A stretch of 64,000 nucleotides of DNA from Bacillota bacterium (GCA_023511455.1 JAIMBJ010000018.1:1-64000), one strand, 5' to 3'. Positions 1-10,995 are shown, counted from the first letter of the stretch. The notes: generated by a model not told the origin, from the sequence alone. A program made the numbers and translations.

Positions 1-1810
<1,810 letters not shown>

Positions 1811-1871
1811 TTCACGCTTTGCCCGTGATGCCAACCCCTGTGCAGCTCTCCAGTGGCTCACACCAGATGTT

Positions 1872-1989
1872 TCCTGGTGACCATGGCGGAGGGGAAACAC
1901 CCGTTCCCATCCCGAACACGGCCGTTAAGCCCTCCAGCGCCGATGGTACTGGCGGGGCAACCCGCTGGGAGAGTAGGACGTCGCCAGGA
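1872..1989 (+). rRNA. 5S ribosomal RNA
   Basis: About 118 nt lying some 60 nt after the 23S 3' end. The terminal stem CCTGGTGAC pairs with GTCGCCAGG through nine pairs, one of them G-T. Inside are the conserved CCCGAACAC-type loop and the GCGCCGATGGTACT and GAGAGTAGGACG blocks of bacterial 5S. No tRNA lies between 23S and 5S or after 5S. Confidence 0.95.
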
Positions 1990-1996
1990 GCTAATG

Positions 1997-2028
1997 AAGC
2001 CCCCTGACCGAACGGTCAGGGGGCTTTT
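1997..2028 (+). terminator. Rho-independent terminator of the rRNA operon
   Basis: A GC-rich hairpin, AGCCCCCTGACCG / CGGTCAGGGGGCT, closes a two-base loop and is followed by TTTT. It starts seven bases after 5S and separates the rRNA operon from the convergent purB gene. Confidence 0.93.
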
Positions 2029-2109
2029 CCGTTTAGCCGGGACGTTCTGTGATGGCAAAAGAAGCACGGCAACCGACCATGGCCAATGGATCCTCCACAC
2101 ACCGACCGT

Positions 2110-3402
2110 CTATTCCAGCCCCAGACGCTGGAAGGTAACATCCAGGTGACGCAGGTGGTGCTGCAGGTCAAAGCAACGGTCAATCTCCTCTTCGCTCAGC
2201 ACCCGGCGCACCTCCTCGTCCTGTTTCAGGCTCTGCTGGAAGTCTACACCCTCCCACGCCTTCGCGGCGTTGCGTTGCACCAGTTTGTACGCCTGTTCCC
2301 GCGACAGTCCCTTGCTGACCAGCGCCAGCATCACATGCTCACTGAACACCAGCCCGCCGAACTTCTCCATGTTGCGTTTCATGTTCTCGGGGAAAACCGC
2401 CAGATGTTCCAGAATATCGGTCAACTTCCACATCATCCAGTCCACCAGAATGCTGGCATCGGGCAGAATGATGCGCTCCACGCTGGAGTTGGACAGGTCG
2501 CGCTCGTGCCAGGTGGCGATGTTTTCCAGTGCGGGGATGAGATATCCGCGCACCACCCGCGCCAGCCCCGACACGGTTTCGCAGTTCCAGGGATTGCGTT
2601 TGTGCGGCATGGCGGACGAACCGGTCTGCCCCGGCGCGAAGTACTCCTGCACCTCCAGGATTTCGGTGCGCTGCAGGTTGCGCAGCTCGGTGGCGAACCG
2701 TTCCAGCGAGGCGGCGAGGATGCCGAGCGTACTGAGATAGGTGGCGTGCACATCGCGGGAGATAATCTGCGTGGAAGCGGGCGCAGGCTTCAGCCCCAGT
2801 TTCGCGCAAACGTATTCCTCTACGCGCGGGTCCACATTGGCGTGGATGCCTACCGCTCCCGACACCTTGCCCATGCTCACCATCTCACGGGCGAAGTGCA
2901 GCCGTTGCAGATTGCGCTGCATCTCGTCATACCAGCCCGCCAGTTTGAAACCGAAGGTGATGGGTTCGGCATGGATGCCGTGCGTGCGCCCAATCATTGG
3001 AGTATATTTGTGTTCTTTAGCGAGACGGGCAATCACCTCCGCGAGACGGCGGGCGCGCGCCAGCAGCTGGTCGCACGAATCGCGAAGCAGCAACGCCAGT
3101 GCAGTATCCACCACGTCGTACGAGGTGATGCCGTAATGCACGTAGCGCCCTTCGGGTCCGATGTTCTCTTCCACATTGCGCACAAACGCCATCACATCGT
3201 GGCGGGTCTCCTTCTCCAGTTCTGCCATGCGTTGCAGGTCAAAACGGGCACGCTCGCGGATGGTCTGCGCCGCCTCGCGGGGGATGTAGCCGTACTCCGC
3301 CAGCCCGTCGCAGACCGCCAGCTCGACCTCCAGCCATTTCTGTGTGCGGTGCTCGATGTCCCAGATACTCGCCATTTCGGGGCGGGTATAGCGTTCGATC
3401 AT
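2110..3402 (-). CDS. purB: Adenylosuccinate lyase
   Basis: This 430-residue protein belongs to the fumarase/aspartase superfamily. Adenylosuccinate lyase releases fumarate from SAICAR and from adenylosuccinate in cytosolic purine synthesis. The signature GSSAMPHKRNP, whose flexible loop carries the catalytic serine, is intact. The N-terminus MIERYTRPEM and the full length match bacterial PurB. The start has a clear ribosome site (GGAGG, 7 nt upstream). The gene stands alone, convergent with the rRNA operon and divergent from the LacI gene. The large ORF on the opposite strand is a shadow. Confidence 0.97.
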   Translation of the reverse strand: MIERYTRPEMASIWDIEHRTQKWLEVELAVCDGLAEYGYIPREAAQTIRERARFDLQRMAELEKETRHDVMAFVRNVEENIGPEGRYVHYGITSYDVVDTALALLLRDSCDQLLARARRLAEVIARLAKEHKYTPMIGRTHGIHAEPITFGFKLAGWYDEMQRNLQRLHFAREMVSMGKVSGAVGIHANVDPRVEEYVCAKLGLKPAPASTQIISRDVHATYLSTLGILAASLERFATELRNLQRTEILEVQEYFAPGQTGSSAMPHKRNPWNCETVSGLARVVRGYLIPALENIATWHERDLSNSSVERIILPDASILVDWMMWKLTDILEHLAVFPENMKRNMEKFGGLVFSEHVMLALVSKGLSREQAYKLVQRNAAKAWEGVDFQQSLKQDEEVRRVLSEEEIDRCFDLQHHLRHLDVTFQRLGLE

Positions 3403-3434
3403 GCCAGTTCCTCCGCGCTGCTGATAACAGGAAT

Positions 3435-3440
3435 ATTATA
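3435..3440 (-). promoter_or_regulatory. Probable -10 element of purB
   Basis: TATAAT on the minus strand, preceded by CGG, would start transcription about 25 nt before the ATG. No good -35 hexamer is visible at 16-18 nt. It lies back to back with the LacI promoter. Confidence 0.5.
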
Positions 3441-3453
3441 CCGATAGCAAGCC

Positions 3454-3482
3454 TTGACATGCTGCCCTGACCTGGATATACT
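3454..3482 (+). promoter_or_regulatory. Sigma-70 promoter of the LacI-amylase operon
   Basis: A consensus TTGACA (3454-3459), a 17-bp spacer and TATACT (3477-3482). The predicted start near 3489 leaves a leader of about 25 nt with no obvious Shine-Dalgarno sequence before the LacI ATG. Confidence 0.85.
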
Positions 3483-3489
3483 GTTTAGC

Positions 3490-3503
3490 GGAATACGTAT
3501 TCC
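3490..3503 (+). promoter_or_regulatory. Putative LacI-family operator (14-bp perfect palindrome)
   Basis: GGAATACGTATTCC is a perfect dyad with the central CG typical of LacI/GalR operators. It sits exactly at the predicted transcription start, 7 bp after the -10 box and 11 bp before the regulator's ATG. A repressor bound here would block RNA polymerase, so it is the likely autoregulatory site controlling the regulator and the amylase. Confidence 0.7.
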
Positions 3504-3514
3504 AATCCTGAACG

Positions 3515-4525
3515 ATGCCGGAACTGACGCAAAACCAGATAGCCCGGCTCTCGCGGGTGTCGCAGGCGACCGTCTCGCGGGTGCTGCGTGGAGACCCGCG
3601 CGTCAACGAGGAATTGCGCCAGCGGGTGCTGGCGGTCATCGAGAAGCACGGCTACGTGCCCGATGCCCGCGCACAGTCGCTCCGTTCCCAGCGCAGCGGC
3701 ATTCTGGGGCTGGTCGTGCACCGCTCGCCCCGACGGCTTGCTGGTGACCCCTTCTTCAGCGCACTGATTGCCGCGCTCATCGAATTCGGTGGCAAAGCGG
3801 GCTATCATCTCTGCGTCGACGCCGCCCGCGCCATCCAGTCCCGACGCGCCATTTACGAGGAACTGCTTCGGACGCGGCGAGTGGACGGGCTCATCCTCGT
3901 GGAACCCCAGACGCAGGACGAACGCATGCCCCGTCTGTTGCAGGAGGGCTTCCCCTTCGTGCTTATCGGTCGCTACGAACCCACCGACGCCGTCTACTCG
4001 GTGGATAACGACAACGTGGGAGCGGGGCGGATGGCGACGGAGCACCTCATCCGCAAAGGGCATGAGCGGATTGCCCACATCAGCGGACCTCGCGGGATAT
4101 TCGTCTGTGAAGACCGCCATGCGGGATACCGTTGCACGCTGGAAGAGGCTGGGTTGAAGTACTCTCCTGACCTGGTGGTGTGGGGCGATTTCTCCGAGGA
4201 GCATGGCTACCGTGCCATGAGCCGACTGCTGAGCCTTCCCAACCCTCCGACGGCGGTGGTGGCGGTAGATGACCTGGTCGCCATCGGTGCGCTGCGGGCA
4301 GCGAAGGAACGAGGCGTGTGCATCCCGCAGCAGCTGGCAATCATCGGCTTTAACGATTCGCCATTCTGCCAGTACGTGGATCCCCCACTCAGCTCGGTGG
4401 CGGTGGATATCCGCGCCCTCGCGCAGATGGCGACCGATGTGCTGGTCAAGTTGGTTGAAGGACGGGAAGTGCCTCAGCGCCGCTACATCGTGCCCTGTCA
4501 TCTGGTGGAAAGGCAGACCACGTAG
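3515..4525 (+). CDS. LacI-family transcriptional regulator (amylase operon)
   Basis: 336 residues. The N-terminal helix-turn-helix (about residues 4-50, LTQNQIARLSRVSQATVSRVL) precedes a periplasmic-binding-protein-like sensor domain to the end. This family binds a small sugar ligand that modulates operator binding. The ATG is chosen because the helix-turn-helix begins at once; no ribosome site is seen, so translation may rely on the very short leader. The stop lies three bases before the amylase ATG, so the two genes form an operon and the ligand is probably a starch or maltodextrin product. The effector is inferred. Confidence 0.9.
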   Translation: MPELTQNQIARLSRVSQATVSRVLRGDPRVNEELRQRVLAVIEKHGYVPDARAQSLRSQRSGILGLVVHRSPRRLAGDPFFSALIAALIEFGGKAGYHLCVDAARAIQSRRAIYEELLRTRRVDGLILVEPQTQDERMPRLLQEGFPFVLIGRYEPTDAVYSVDNDNVGAGRMATEHLIRKGHERIAHISGPRGIFVCEDRHAGYRCTLEEAGLKYSPDLVVWGDFSEEHGYRAMSRLLSLPNPPTAVVAVDDLVAIGALRAAKERGVCIPQQLAIIGFNDSPFCQYVDPPLSSVAVDIRALAQMATDVLVKLVEGREVPQRRYIVPCHLVERQTT

Positions 4526-4528
4526 AAG

Positions 4529-6646
4529 ATGAAAAGCAGATACCGCCTTCTCGCCACCCTGTTCTGGTTGCTGATTGTTTCCTGTGTATGGGCACAGGAA
4601 GGAATCCCCGTCACCTTCCGCCTGAAGCTGGAGCAGCCCGCGCAAATCGTCTATCTGGCAGGCACGTTCAACGACTGGCAGTTCCAGCGTAACCCCATGC
4701 GCAGCGACGATGGCAAACTGTGGACGCTCACCCTGCACCTGATGCCCGGCGTCTACCAGTACAAATTCGTGGTCAACGGCACTGACTGGCGCACCGACCC
4801 CAACGCCACCCAAAATGTGGACGACGGCATGGGCAACATCAATTCGTTGCTCATCGTCGAGGGTAGGGTGGTCAATCCGCCCGCTCTCCTGGGAGACGGC
4901 AACGTGACGCGCTCTGCGCTGCGACATCAGCCGACGGAACTGCTTTACCTGCACGCAGATGGGGCGAACGCCATAATCACCTTGCGCACGCGCCGCAATG
5001 ACGTGCAGAAGGTGCAGATAACCCTGCGGGAAGGCAAGCGCTTCGTCACCCGGCAGATGCCCCGCGTGGCGCGAGATACGCTGTTCGAGTATTATCGGCT
5101 CGGTGTGCCTATGCGCCCGGCGGAGTATCTGTTCTGGGTGCAGGACGGCGCGCGTCGGGTTTGGCTGTCTCCCGAAGGGGCGACCGACCGCAAGCCTGCC
5201 CGGTGGTTTCTGCTCCAGCCGAATCGCGTGCCCCGTGTGCAGGTGCCAGCGTGGACGGCGGATGCTATCTTCTATCAGATTGTGCCTGACCGCTTCCTGA
5301 ACGCCGACCCGTCCAACGACCCCGACCCCACCCGGCCGCTGGACGAGACGGGACGCACGGACGAGTTTTTCGGTGGTGACCTGTGGGGCATCGTGCAAAA
5401 GGTAGACTATCTGCACGCGCTGGGCGTGACCGCGCTGTATCTCACGCCTGTGTTTACCTCCGTGACCCACCACAAATACGACACCGACGACTACACCCGG
5501 GTAGACCCCCACCTTGGCGGCGATGAAGCGTTCCTCGCCCTCTCGCGTGAACTGAAACGACGGGGAATGCGTTTGGTGCTGGATGGAGTGTTCAATCATG
5601 TGGGCGTGTTCTTCTTCGCCTTTCGGGACCTGCTGGAGAAGCAGGAAGCGTCTCCCTACTGCGACTGGTTCACGGTGCACCGTTTTCCAGTGAGGATTGA
5701 GAACCCGCCTCCTTACTCCGCCTGGTGGAACATCCCCTATGTGCCCAAGTTGAACCACGAGAATCCCGCGGTGCGCCGCTATCTGCTGGACATAATTACC
5801 GGATGGATGCGACGAGTCCCCTTGGATGGATGGCGGCTGGACGTGGCGAACGAAGTGCCCGACCACTTCTGGCGCGTGTTTCGGCGGGAGGTCAAGCGGG
5901 TGCGTCCCGATGCCGTTATCATCGGTGAGATTTGGGGCGACGCCACCCACTGGCTGCGGGGAGACATGTTCGACGCGGTGATGAACTATCCCTGGCGCGG
6001 GGTGGTGCTGGACTGGGTGGCATACCGGCGCATTGCGCCGTCCGTGCTGGATGAGAAGCTGCGCCTGCTCGCGATGACCTATCCTCGCGCGGTGACCTGC
6101 GGCATGTACAACATGCTGAGCAGCCACGACACACATCGCTTGCGAACCGCGTGCGGCGGTGACTGGCGCACGGTGCGACTGGCATTCCTGCTGCAGATGA
6201 CCTTGCCCGGCGCACCCGCCATCTACTACGGCGATGAGGTGGGCATGGAAGGCGGCAACATCCCCGATAACCGCCGCCCGATGGACTGGAACCCCTCTGC
6301 GGAAGGCAGGGCATTGCGCGATTACGTCGCCGCCCTGATCCGCCTGCGCAAGCAGCTGCCTGCCCTGCGGCGTGGCGAGTGGAACACCCTGCTCACCGAT
6401 GATAAACAGAACGTGTACGCCTACCTGCGCAGGCAGGGCAAACAGCAGGTGCTGGTGGTTATCAATAACGGAGAGAAGCCAGCCAGCGTTCGACTGCAAG
6501 TGCCCACTGAGGTACGCGCTTTTCGCATCGTGCTGCGCTCTGATGAAAGCAAGACATCATCCCATTTTGCGGTGGAGCGCAACGGACGGCTGTCCCTCAG
6601 GGTGCCTGCGATGACCGGCTGGGTATTACTGCCTTCCTCTCCTTGA
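4529..6646 (+). CDS. Secreted GH13 alpha-amylase / neopullulanase-type glucanohydrolase with N-terminal CBM48-like domain
   Basis: 705 residues. A signal peptide (about 1-22, ending VWAQ) is followed by a CBM48/AMPK-type glycogen-binding domain (about 25-110), a second beta-sandwich resembling the cyclomaltodextrinase N-domain (about 120-230) and a GH13 barrel from about 240. Conserved region I is LDGVFNHVG (about 351-359). The nucleophile is Asp438 in GWRLDVANE, the acid Glu467 in IIGEIWG and the third acidic residue Asp534 in SSHDTHRL; all are present. A C-terminal beta domain closes the protein. The layout resembles the neopullulanase/maltogenic amylase subfamily, cutting alpha-1,4 (perhaps alpha-1,6) glucans outside the cytoplasm. 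Exact specificity cannot be read from sequence. Confidence 0.93.
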   Translation: MKSRYRLLATLFWLLIVSCVWAQEGIPVTFRLKLEQPAQIVYLAGTFNDWQFQRNPMRSDDGKLWTLTLHLMPGVYQYKFVVNGTDWRTDPNATQNVDDGMGNINSLLIVEGRVVNPPALLGDGNVTRSALRHQPTELLYLHADGANAIITLRTRRNDVQKVQITLREGKRFVTRQMPRVARDTLFEYYRLGVPMRPAEYLFWVQDGARRVWLSPEGATDRKPARWFLLQPNRVPRVQVPAWTADAIFYQIVPDRFLNADPSNDPDPTRPLDETGRTDEFFGGDLWGIVQKVDYLHALGVTALYLTPVFTSVTHHKYDTDDYTRVDPHLGGDEAFLALSRELKRRGMRLVLDGVFNHVGVFFFAFRDLLEKQEASPYCDWFTVHRFPVRIENPPPYSAWWNIPYVPKLNHENPAVRRYLLDIITGWMRRVPLDGWRLDVANEVPDHFWRVFRREVKRVRPDAVIIGEIWGDATHWLRGDMFDAVMNYPWRGVVLDWVAYRRIAPSVLDEKLRLLAMTYPRAVTCGMYNMLSSHDTHRLRTACGGDWRTVRLAFLLQMTLPGAPAIYYGDEVGMEGGNIPDNRRPMDWNPSAEGRALRDYVAALIRLRKQLPALRRGEWNTLLTDDKQNVYAYLRRQGKQQVLVVINNGEKPASVRLQVPTEVRAFRIVLRSDESKTSSHFAVERNGRLSLRVPAMTGWVLLPSSP

Positions 6647-6671
6647 CAATCTCCCCGGTAACCGATACACT
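6643..6671 (+). promoter_or_regulatory. Sigma-70 promoter of the acetyltransferase-fusion gene
   Basis: TTGACA (6643-6648, overlapping the amylase stop codon), a 17-bp spacer and TACACT (6666-6671). It gives the downstream gene its own promoter with a leader of about 45 nt. Confidence 0.75.
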
Positions 6672-6722
6672 GCTAAAGGTTTGAATCCACAGGATTTCGC
6701 CAGATTGTCCGGAGGCACACAG

Positions 6723-9700
6723 ATGCAATACCTCATCCGTGAATATCGGCGGGATGACCCTGAAGACGCCCGCAAGCTCGCCGAGATGTGGAACGAATCG
6801 GACAAAGCCTGGCCCGAGGGCTTCACTCACGGAGTACCTCTCACTGCGAAGCACGTCCAGCATTGGATGGGAAACGCTTCGCGTTTGGCGATATTCGTGG
6901 TGGAATATGACGGACGGCTCGTCGGCTATGGCGACCTCTATGCCCAGAAAGGGCAAAAAGAGGTAGCATATATCGACCTTTTGAACGTCTCCCCGGCGCA
7001 TCAAGGTAAGGGGTTGGGGCGTGACCTCATTCTCACCATCTTGAAGCGTACCGTGGAGCTGGGCTACAAGCAGCTGACTCTGCACACCTGGCCTGGCAAC
7101 TTGCAGGCGGTGCCGCTCTACAAGAAGACCGGCTTCTTCTGGAAGCCCGATACCAGCGTGTACATGCAAAACTTCATCCCGACTATCCTCACTCTGCCCA
7201 TCGCTCAGGAGTTCTTTGCCCGACACGACTGGTACAGAACCTTCCGGCGCGACCTGTCGGTGCAACCCGATGACCAGCGATGGAAGGACGTCCCCGTTTA
7301 TATCTACGAGTGGGAAGCGGACAACGAGGTTTTGCGGGTGGTGATAGACCGCGAGGCGGAAGCGGTAACGGCGGTGGAAACCAACCGGCTGTCGGTCTCG
7401 TGTTCCACAGGTTGCGCAAGGCTGGCGGCGGGACTGAGAGCCACAGCACGCTGGGAGATAGAGAACAGACAACCTCACCCGATGACAGTGGGTATCATTG
7501 CACGGGGCGAGGAAGGCATCCTGCTGGAGGTACAGGAGGGAGCAGTGATACGGGAGCGTCTGACACTGGAGCGTGAATACCGTCTGCACCCACAGGCTCG
7601 CCCCTCTGATGCGAACCGCCCCGCCTCTAAAATCCGCTCCACGCTTCTGCTGGATGGTATGACGATAGAGCTGGGCAGCGGCGTACGCATCTTGCCTGCG
7701 ATAGACATCCTGTTCAACGGCTGCGGTCTTCGCTTTGGAAAGCCGGAGAGGGTAACGGTCAACCTGCGCAGCTACCTGCCTTTCCCCATCAGGGGGCGAG
7801 TACTGCTGGAACAGTTTCCGGGGCTAATCACAGGAACCCCGCAGATGCCTTTTGAGATAGAGGCAGAGAGCTGGAGCGCGGTCACCATGGTGGTAACCCC
7901 TTACGAATCCGGCGTTCTCACCCCTCGTTTGCAGGTTATGGTGGAAGAGGCGCTGGACGAGCAGAAGGCGCGGGAAGTCGGTTTTGAAGCACCTCTTCGC
8001 TGTCGCCCCAAACAGATTGCCCTGCGAGTGCTGGATACCGGCAAAGTGTTGGGCAGTATCCTGCCCGAATCGAATGAGGCAGTGCTGGAGAACACCACAC
8101 TGACGGTCAGCATTTCGTTGCAGGGAGGTACACTGCGGGTTCGTCACCGCCTGCTGGACAGGGAGGTGATATGGCAGGATGCAGGTTCGCTCGGACCGCC
8201 TTTCGAAGGATGGCAGCAGATACCGAGAACCTTCTCCGCACGCCTGAAGGAGTCTGCCGGGGCGTCGACCCTCGTCATCGAGATGCCGACCGCCGACGAT
8301 CCCCAGCTGATACTGGAGAAGTGGATTACCCTCACTGCATCGTCGGTGCTGCGGGTGCAGTGGCGAGTGGTCAATATCGGCGAAAAGCCCTTCTCCGGTA
8401 AGGTGCGGGTTACGACGGGTGCTCCACGAAGCCGTCGGATAGCCATCCCTCTGAAAGAGGGCATCCTTCACGAACCGATAGAGGGCTGGGGCGAGTTCCC
8501 GCTGGGCTATACCGACCTGCCCTTAAGCGAGGCAGAGTACGCTGAGCCGTGGATTGCGTGGGAGGAAGATGGGCGCGCTGTGGGAGTGATATGGGAAGAG
8601 TGCCATGAACAGGAGATAAATCCCCAGCAGATATCTCAAGACCTCATGGTGTCGGATGTGCCTCCACAGAATGGCTTCTTCTTGCCTGCCATGTACCTGC
8701 TGCCGGAAGCCGGAAGCTGGCAGGACGTACGCCGATGGTGGGGGAGGCTTGCCGAACTGGAGGATGACATACCTTCCGCGCTTCCTGTGGTTCCGCTTAC
8801 CGAGGTTCGGCTCGAACCTGTACCCCTGCTGTTACTGGAAGATGAGGCACACGTGACACTGAGCGTGTACCACCGGCGACTGAAATCGCTGACCGGCACA
8901 CTCCGCCTACAGTCGCCGCTGGCTACCTTCCGGAAAGCGCAGTTCGTGCTGGAAAACGTGAATCTGAAGCGTCCCTTCCATGAGCGGATTCAGATGGTGA
9001 CCATGCTTGCGGGTAACGATGCCTTTGTGGTGCAGGCGGTATTGGATACAGAGACCACCTCGCGCGAGTTCTCTCTTCCGGTGCTGAAAGCGGGCGATTC
9101 GCGCTGTGCGTTTTCCGTTCAGCAGGACGGCGAGGTGTACGTCGTGGACAACGGGAAGATGCGTTTGCAGGTCGCGCCGCACTTCGGCGGCTCGCTGGTG
9201 TCGCTGGAAGCGGACGGTGCAAACCATCTGCTCAGCGCATACCCCGAGGCGCAACCGTTCCTCTGGTTCAATCCCTGGTTTGGGGGCATCCATCCGGTGT
9301 GTGACGAGTTGTGGAGCCGTATCCTGGACGACGCCCTGTTCACAGCGGAGCCGGTGGAAGTCAACGGGGAAAGAGGTTTCGCGTGGAAGGGGGTTCGGGT
9401 GGCTACAAAGCCGCGGCACCGCGACTGGCGCTGGTTACGCCTGGAGTGCGAGTACCTGACGTTGCCCGGCAGCAACCTGCTCGCCGTGCGGCTGCGCATA
9501 TACAACCTCACCACGGCTGAGAGACGCGCCTCGTTTGGCGTGGCAGTCTGGTGTCAACCCTCGGGACAACGTGAAGAGGCTTTGGCGATTTACGAGCGCG
9601 GTGGTCAGGAAGCAACACGACGTCGGAGCGACTATTCGGTAGATATCCGCAGCGGCAGATGGGCGGCGGTACAGCATGGTCAAACGGGGGCGACACTGCT

Positions 9701-9899
9701 GCTGGTACAGCCATCCGACGAAGGATACGTGGAGGTGATGGACTGCGGCAGGCAGGGGGCGCATCTGACGGCGATGGAAGAGTGGCGCATGGAGGCTGAA
9801 GAGTGCAAAGAAATGCTTGTCTGGCTGGTGCTGACGCGGAACGGTGAGCGATTGAAAGTCTACCGCGAAGCACTGGAGGCACTGGAGAAGCTACCGTAA
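6723..9899 (+). CDS. GNAT acetyltransferase fused to a very large beta-sandwich region
   Basis: 1058 residues. Start ATG 6723 has GGAGG 7 nt upstream; an in-frame codon at 6681 would lie before this site. Residues about 1-150 are a GNAT N-acetyltransferase domain; SPAHQGKGLGRDL is its acetyl-CoA pyrophosphate-binding loop, and the C-terminal NLQAVPLYKKTGF strand pattern is typical. The remaining 900 residues are beta-rich. A segment near 810-1050 (APHFGGSLVSLEADG, FNPWFGGIHPV) resembles galactose-mutarotase or glycoside-hydrolase sandwich domains. There is no signal peptide, so it is probably cytosolic. GNAT proteins are usually 150-200 residues long, so this fusion is unusual. The substrate is unknown; the amylase neighbour suggests sugar chemistry, but the gene has its own promoter. 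Confidence 0.8.
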   Translation: MQYLIREYRRDDPEDARKLAEMWNESDKAWPEGFTHGVPLTAKHVQHWMGNASRLAIFVVEYDGRLVGYGDLYAQKGQKEVAYIDLLNVSPAHQGKGLGRDLILTILKRTVELGYKQLTLHTWPGNLQAVPLYKKTGFFWKPDTSVYMQNFIPTILTLPIAQEFFARHDWYRTFRRDLSVQPDDQRWKDVPVYIYEWEADNEVLRVVIDREAEAVTAVETNRLSVSCSTGCARLAAGLRATARWEIENRQPHPMTVGIIARGEEGILLEVQEGAVIRERLTLEREYRLHPQARPSDANRPASKIRSTLLLDGMTIELGSGVRILPAIDILFNGCGLRFGKPERVTVNLRSYLPFPIRGRVLLEQFPGLITGTPQMPFEIEAESWSAVTMVVTPYESGVLTPRLQVMVEEALDEQKAREVGFEAPLRCRPKQIALRVLDTGKVLGSILPESNEAVLENTTLTVSISLQGGTLRVRHRLLDREVIWQDAGSLGPPFEGWQQIPRTFSARLKESAGASTLVIEMPTADDPQLILEKWITLTASSVLRVQWRVVNIGEKPFSGKVRVTTGAPRSRRIAIPLKEGILHEPIEGWGEFPLGYTDLPLSEAEYAEPWIAWEEDGRAVGVIWEECHEQEINPQQISQDLMVSDVPPQNGFFLPAMYLLPEAGSWQDVRRWWGRLAELEDDIPSALPVVPLTEVRLEPVPLLLLEDEAHVTLSVYHRRLKSLTGTLRLQSPLATFRKAQFVLENVNLKRPFHERIQMVTMLAGNDAFVVQAVLDTETTSREFSLPVLKAGDSRCAFSVQQDGEVYVVDNGKMRLQVAPHFGGSLVSLEADGANHLLSAYPEAQPFLWFNPWFGGIHPVCDELWSRILDDALFTAEPVEVNGERGFAWKGVRVATKPRHRDWRWLRLECEYLTLPGSNLLAVRLRIYNLTTAERRASFGVAVWCQPSGQREEALAIYERGGQEATRRRSDYSVDIRSGRWAAVQHGQTGATLLLVQPSDEGYVEVMDCGRQGAHLTAMEEWRMEAEECKEMLVWLVLTRNGERLKVYREALEALEKLP

Positions 9900-10933
9900 C
9901 TGGGCGGGGGCGGCGCAACCGTCTGGCGCACGACCAGCTCCGCAGGTAGCAGCAGCTTGTGTGAAATGCGTGTGCCCGTCTCGATTTGCTGCAGTAGGAG
10001 TTCGGCTGCCTTCAAACCGATATCGAACATGGGCTGCCGAAAGGTGGTCAATGCCGGAGAGATAAAGGCGGACTCTTCGGAGTCGTCAAAGCCGATGAGG
10101 GAGATGTCCTCTGGTACCCTCACGCCCAATTCGCGCAATACATGCAGGGCGCCGATAGCCATCTTATCGTTGCCGCACACCACCGCGGTCGGACGTGGGT
10201 CAGTGCGTAACAGCTGCACGATGCCCACCTCTCCCGACTCGATACGGTAGTCGCCTTCGAAACGCCATGCCGCGTTGGGTTCGATGCCTGCTTCGCGCAG
10301 CGCCATCAGATAGCCCTGCTCGCGCCGTCGTGCGCTCCACTGCCTCATGTCGCCCGTGATGATGCCGATGCGCCGGTGCCCCAGCTCGATCAGCCACCGT
10401 ACCGCCTGATAGGTCGCCGCGATGTCTTCCACGTCCACGCAGGGCAGCTTCACCGTCGGAGGGATACTCCCTGCCACTACGGTGGGAACGTCGCTCTTCT
10501 CCATCAGCCGGAGGACGGGATTGTCTGCGAAAAGGGCGACCAGAACCACCCCGTCCACCGATCCATCCACAATGTAGTCCATCGCCTTCTCGGGGTTGTC
10601 TGCGGGTACCCGGACAATCTTCACCTGGTACTCGTGCTCGGTTGCTTTGTGCAGAATGCCGTCCAGTATCAACCCAAAGTAGGCGTTATGGGACACGAAA
10701 CCGAGGTGTCTTTCCGCCACGACGCCGATAGTGAAGGTGCGCCGGCGGGCTAGGCTGCGCGCGAGGCGGTTGGGGCGGTAGCCCAGCTGCTCCACCACAG
10801 CCCACACGCGCTGCGCCGTCTCCTGAGAGTAAAACCCCTGCTTGCCATAAAGCACATTGGAGACGGTAGAAATGGAAACCCCTGCCGCCTCGGCAACCTC
10901 TCGAATCGTAGGCGACTTTTTAGCCGTTCTCAT
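9860..10933 (-). CDS. LacI-family transcriptional regulator
   Basis: 357 residues. The helix-turn-helix (about 9-55, TIREVAEAAGVSISTVSNVLYG) is followed by a ligand-binding core with IGVVAERHLGF and the usual GFDDSEESAFISPALTT stretch. The ATG has AGGAGGAGCC just upstream. The last 40 bp overlap tail to tail with the acetyltransferase-fusion gene, so the two transcripts are antisense at their ends. No palindromic operator stands out upstream. It could regulate the fusion gene, the small membrane protein beside it, or distant targets; the sequence does not decide. Confidence 0.9.
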   Translation of the reverse strand: MRTAKKSPTIREVAEAAGVSISTVSNVLYGKQGFYSQETAQRVWAVVEQLGYRPNRLARSLARRRTFTIGVVAERHLGFVSHNAYFGLILDGILHKATEHEYQVKIVRVPADNPEKAMDYIVDGSVDGVVLVALFADNPVLRLMEKSDVPTVVAGSIPPTVKLPCVDVEDIAATYQAVRWLIELGHRRIGIITGDMRQWSARRREQGYLMALREAGIEPNAAWRFEGDYRIESGEVGIVQLLRTDPRPTAVVCGNDKMAIGALHVLRELGVRVPEDISLIGFDDSEESAFISPALTTFRQPMFDIGLKAAELLLQQIETGTRISHKLLLPAELVVRQTVAPPPPSYGSFSSASSASR

Positions 10934-10951
10934 GGCTCCTCCTGTTTGTAT

Positions 10952-10979
10952 ATTATCGTACCGCAGCCGAAAGCAGCAA
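10952..10979 (-). promoter_or_regulatory. Promoter of the second LacI gene
   Basis: On the minus strand TTGCTG (10979-10974), a 16-bp spacer and GATAAT (10957-10952), leaving a leader of about 15-20 nt before the ATG at 10933. Confidence 0.5.
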
Positions 10980-10995
10980 GGGTTTCTTCTCTGTG

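Noticed and set aside
2086-3447. A 453-codon plus-strand frame opposite purB
   Set aside because: Shadow of purB, with no ribosome site or motif.
3485-6499. A 1004-codon open frame on the minus strand opposite the LacI and amylase genes
   Set aside because: It is the antisense shadow of two well-supported genes. It has no family motif and a His/Arg/Val-rich composition typical of antisense frames in high-GC DNA.
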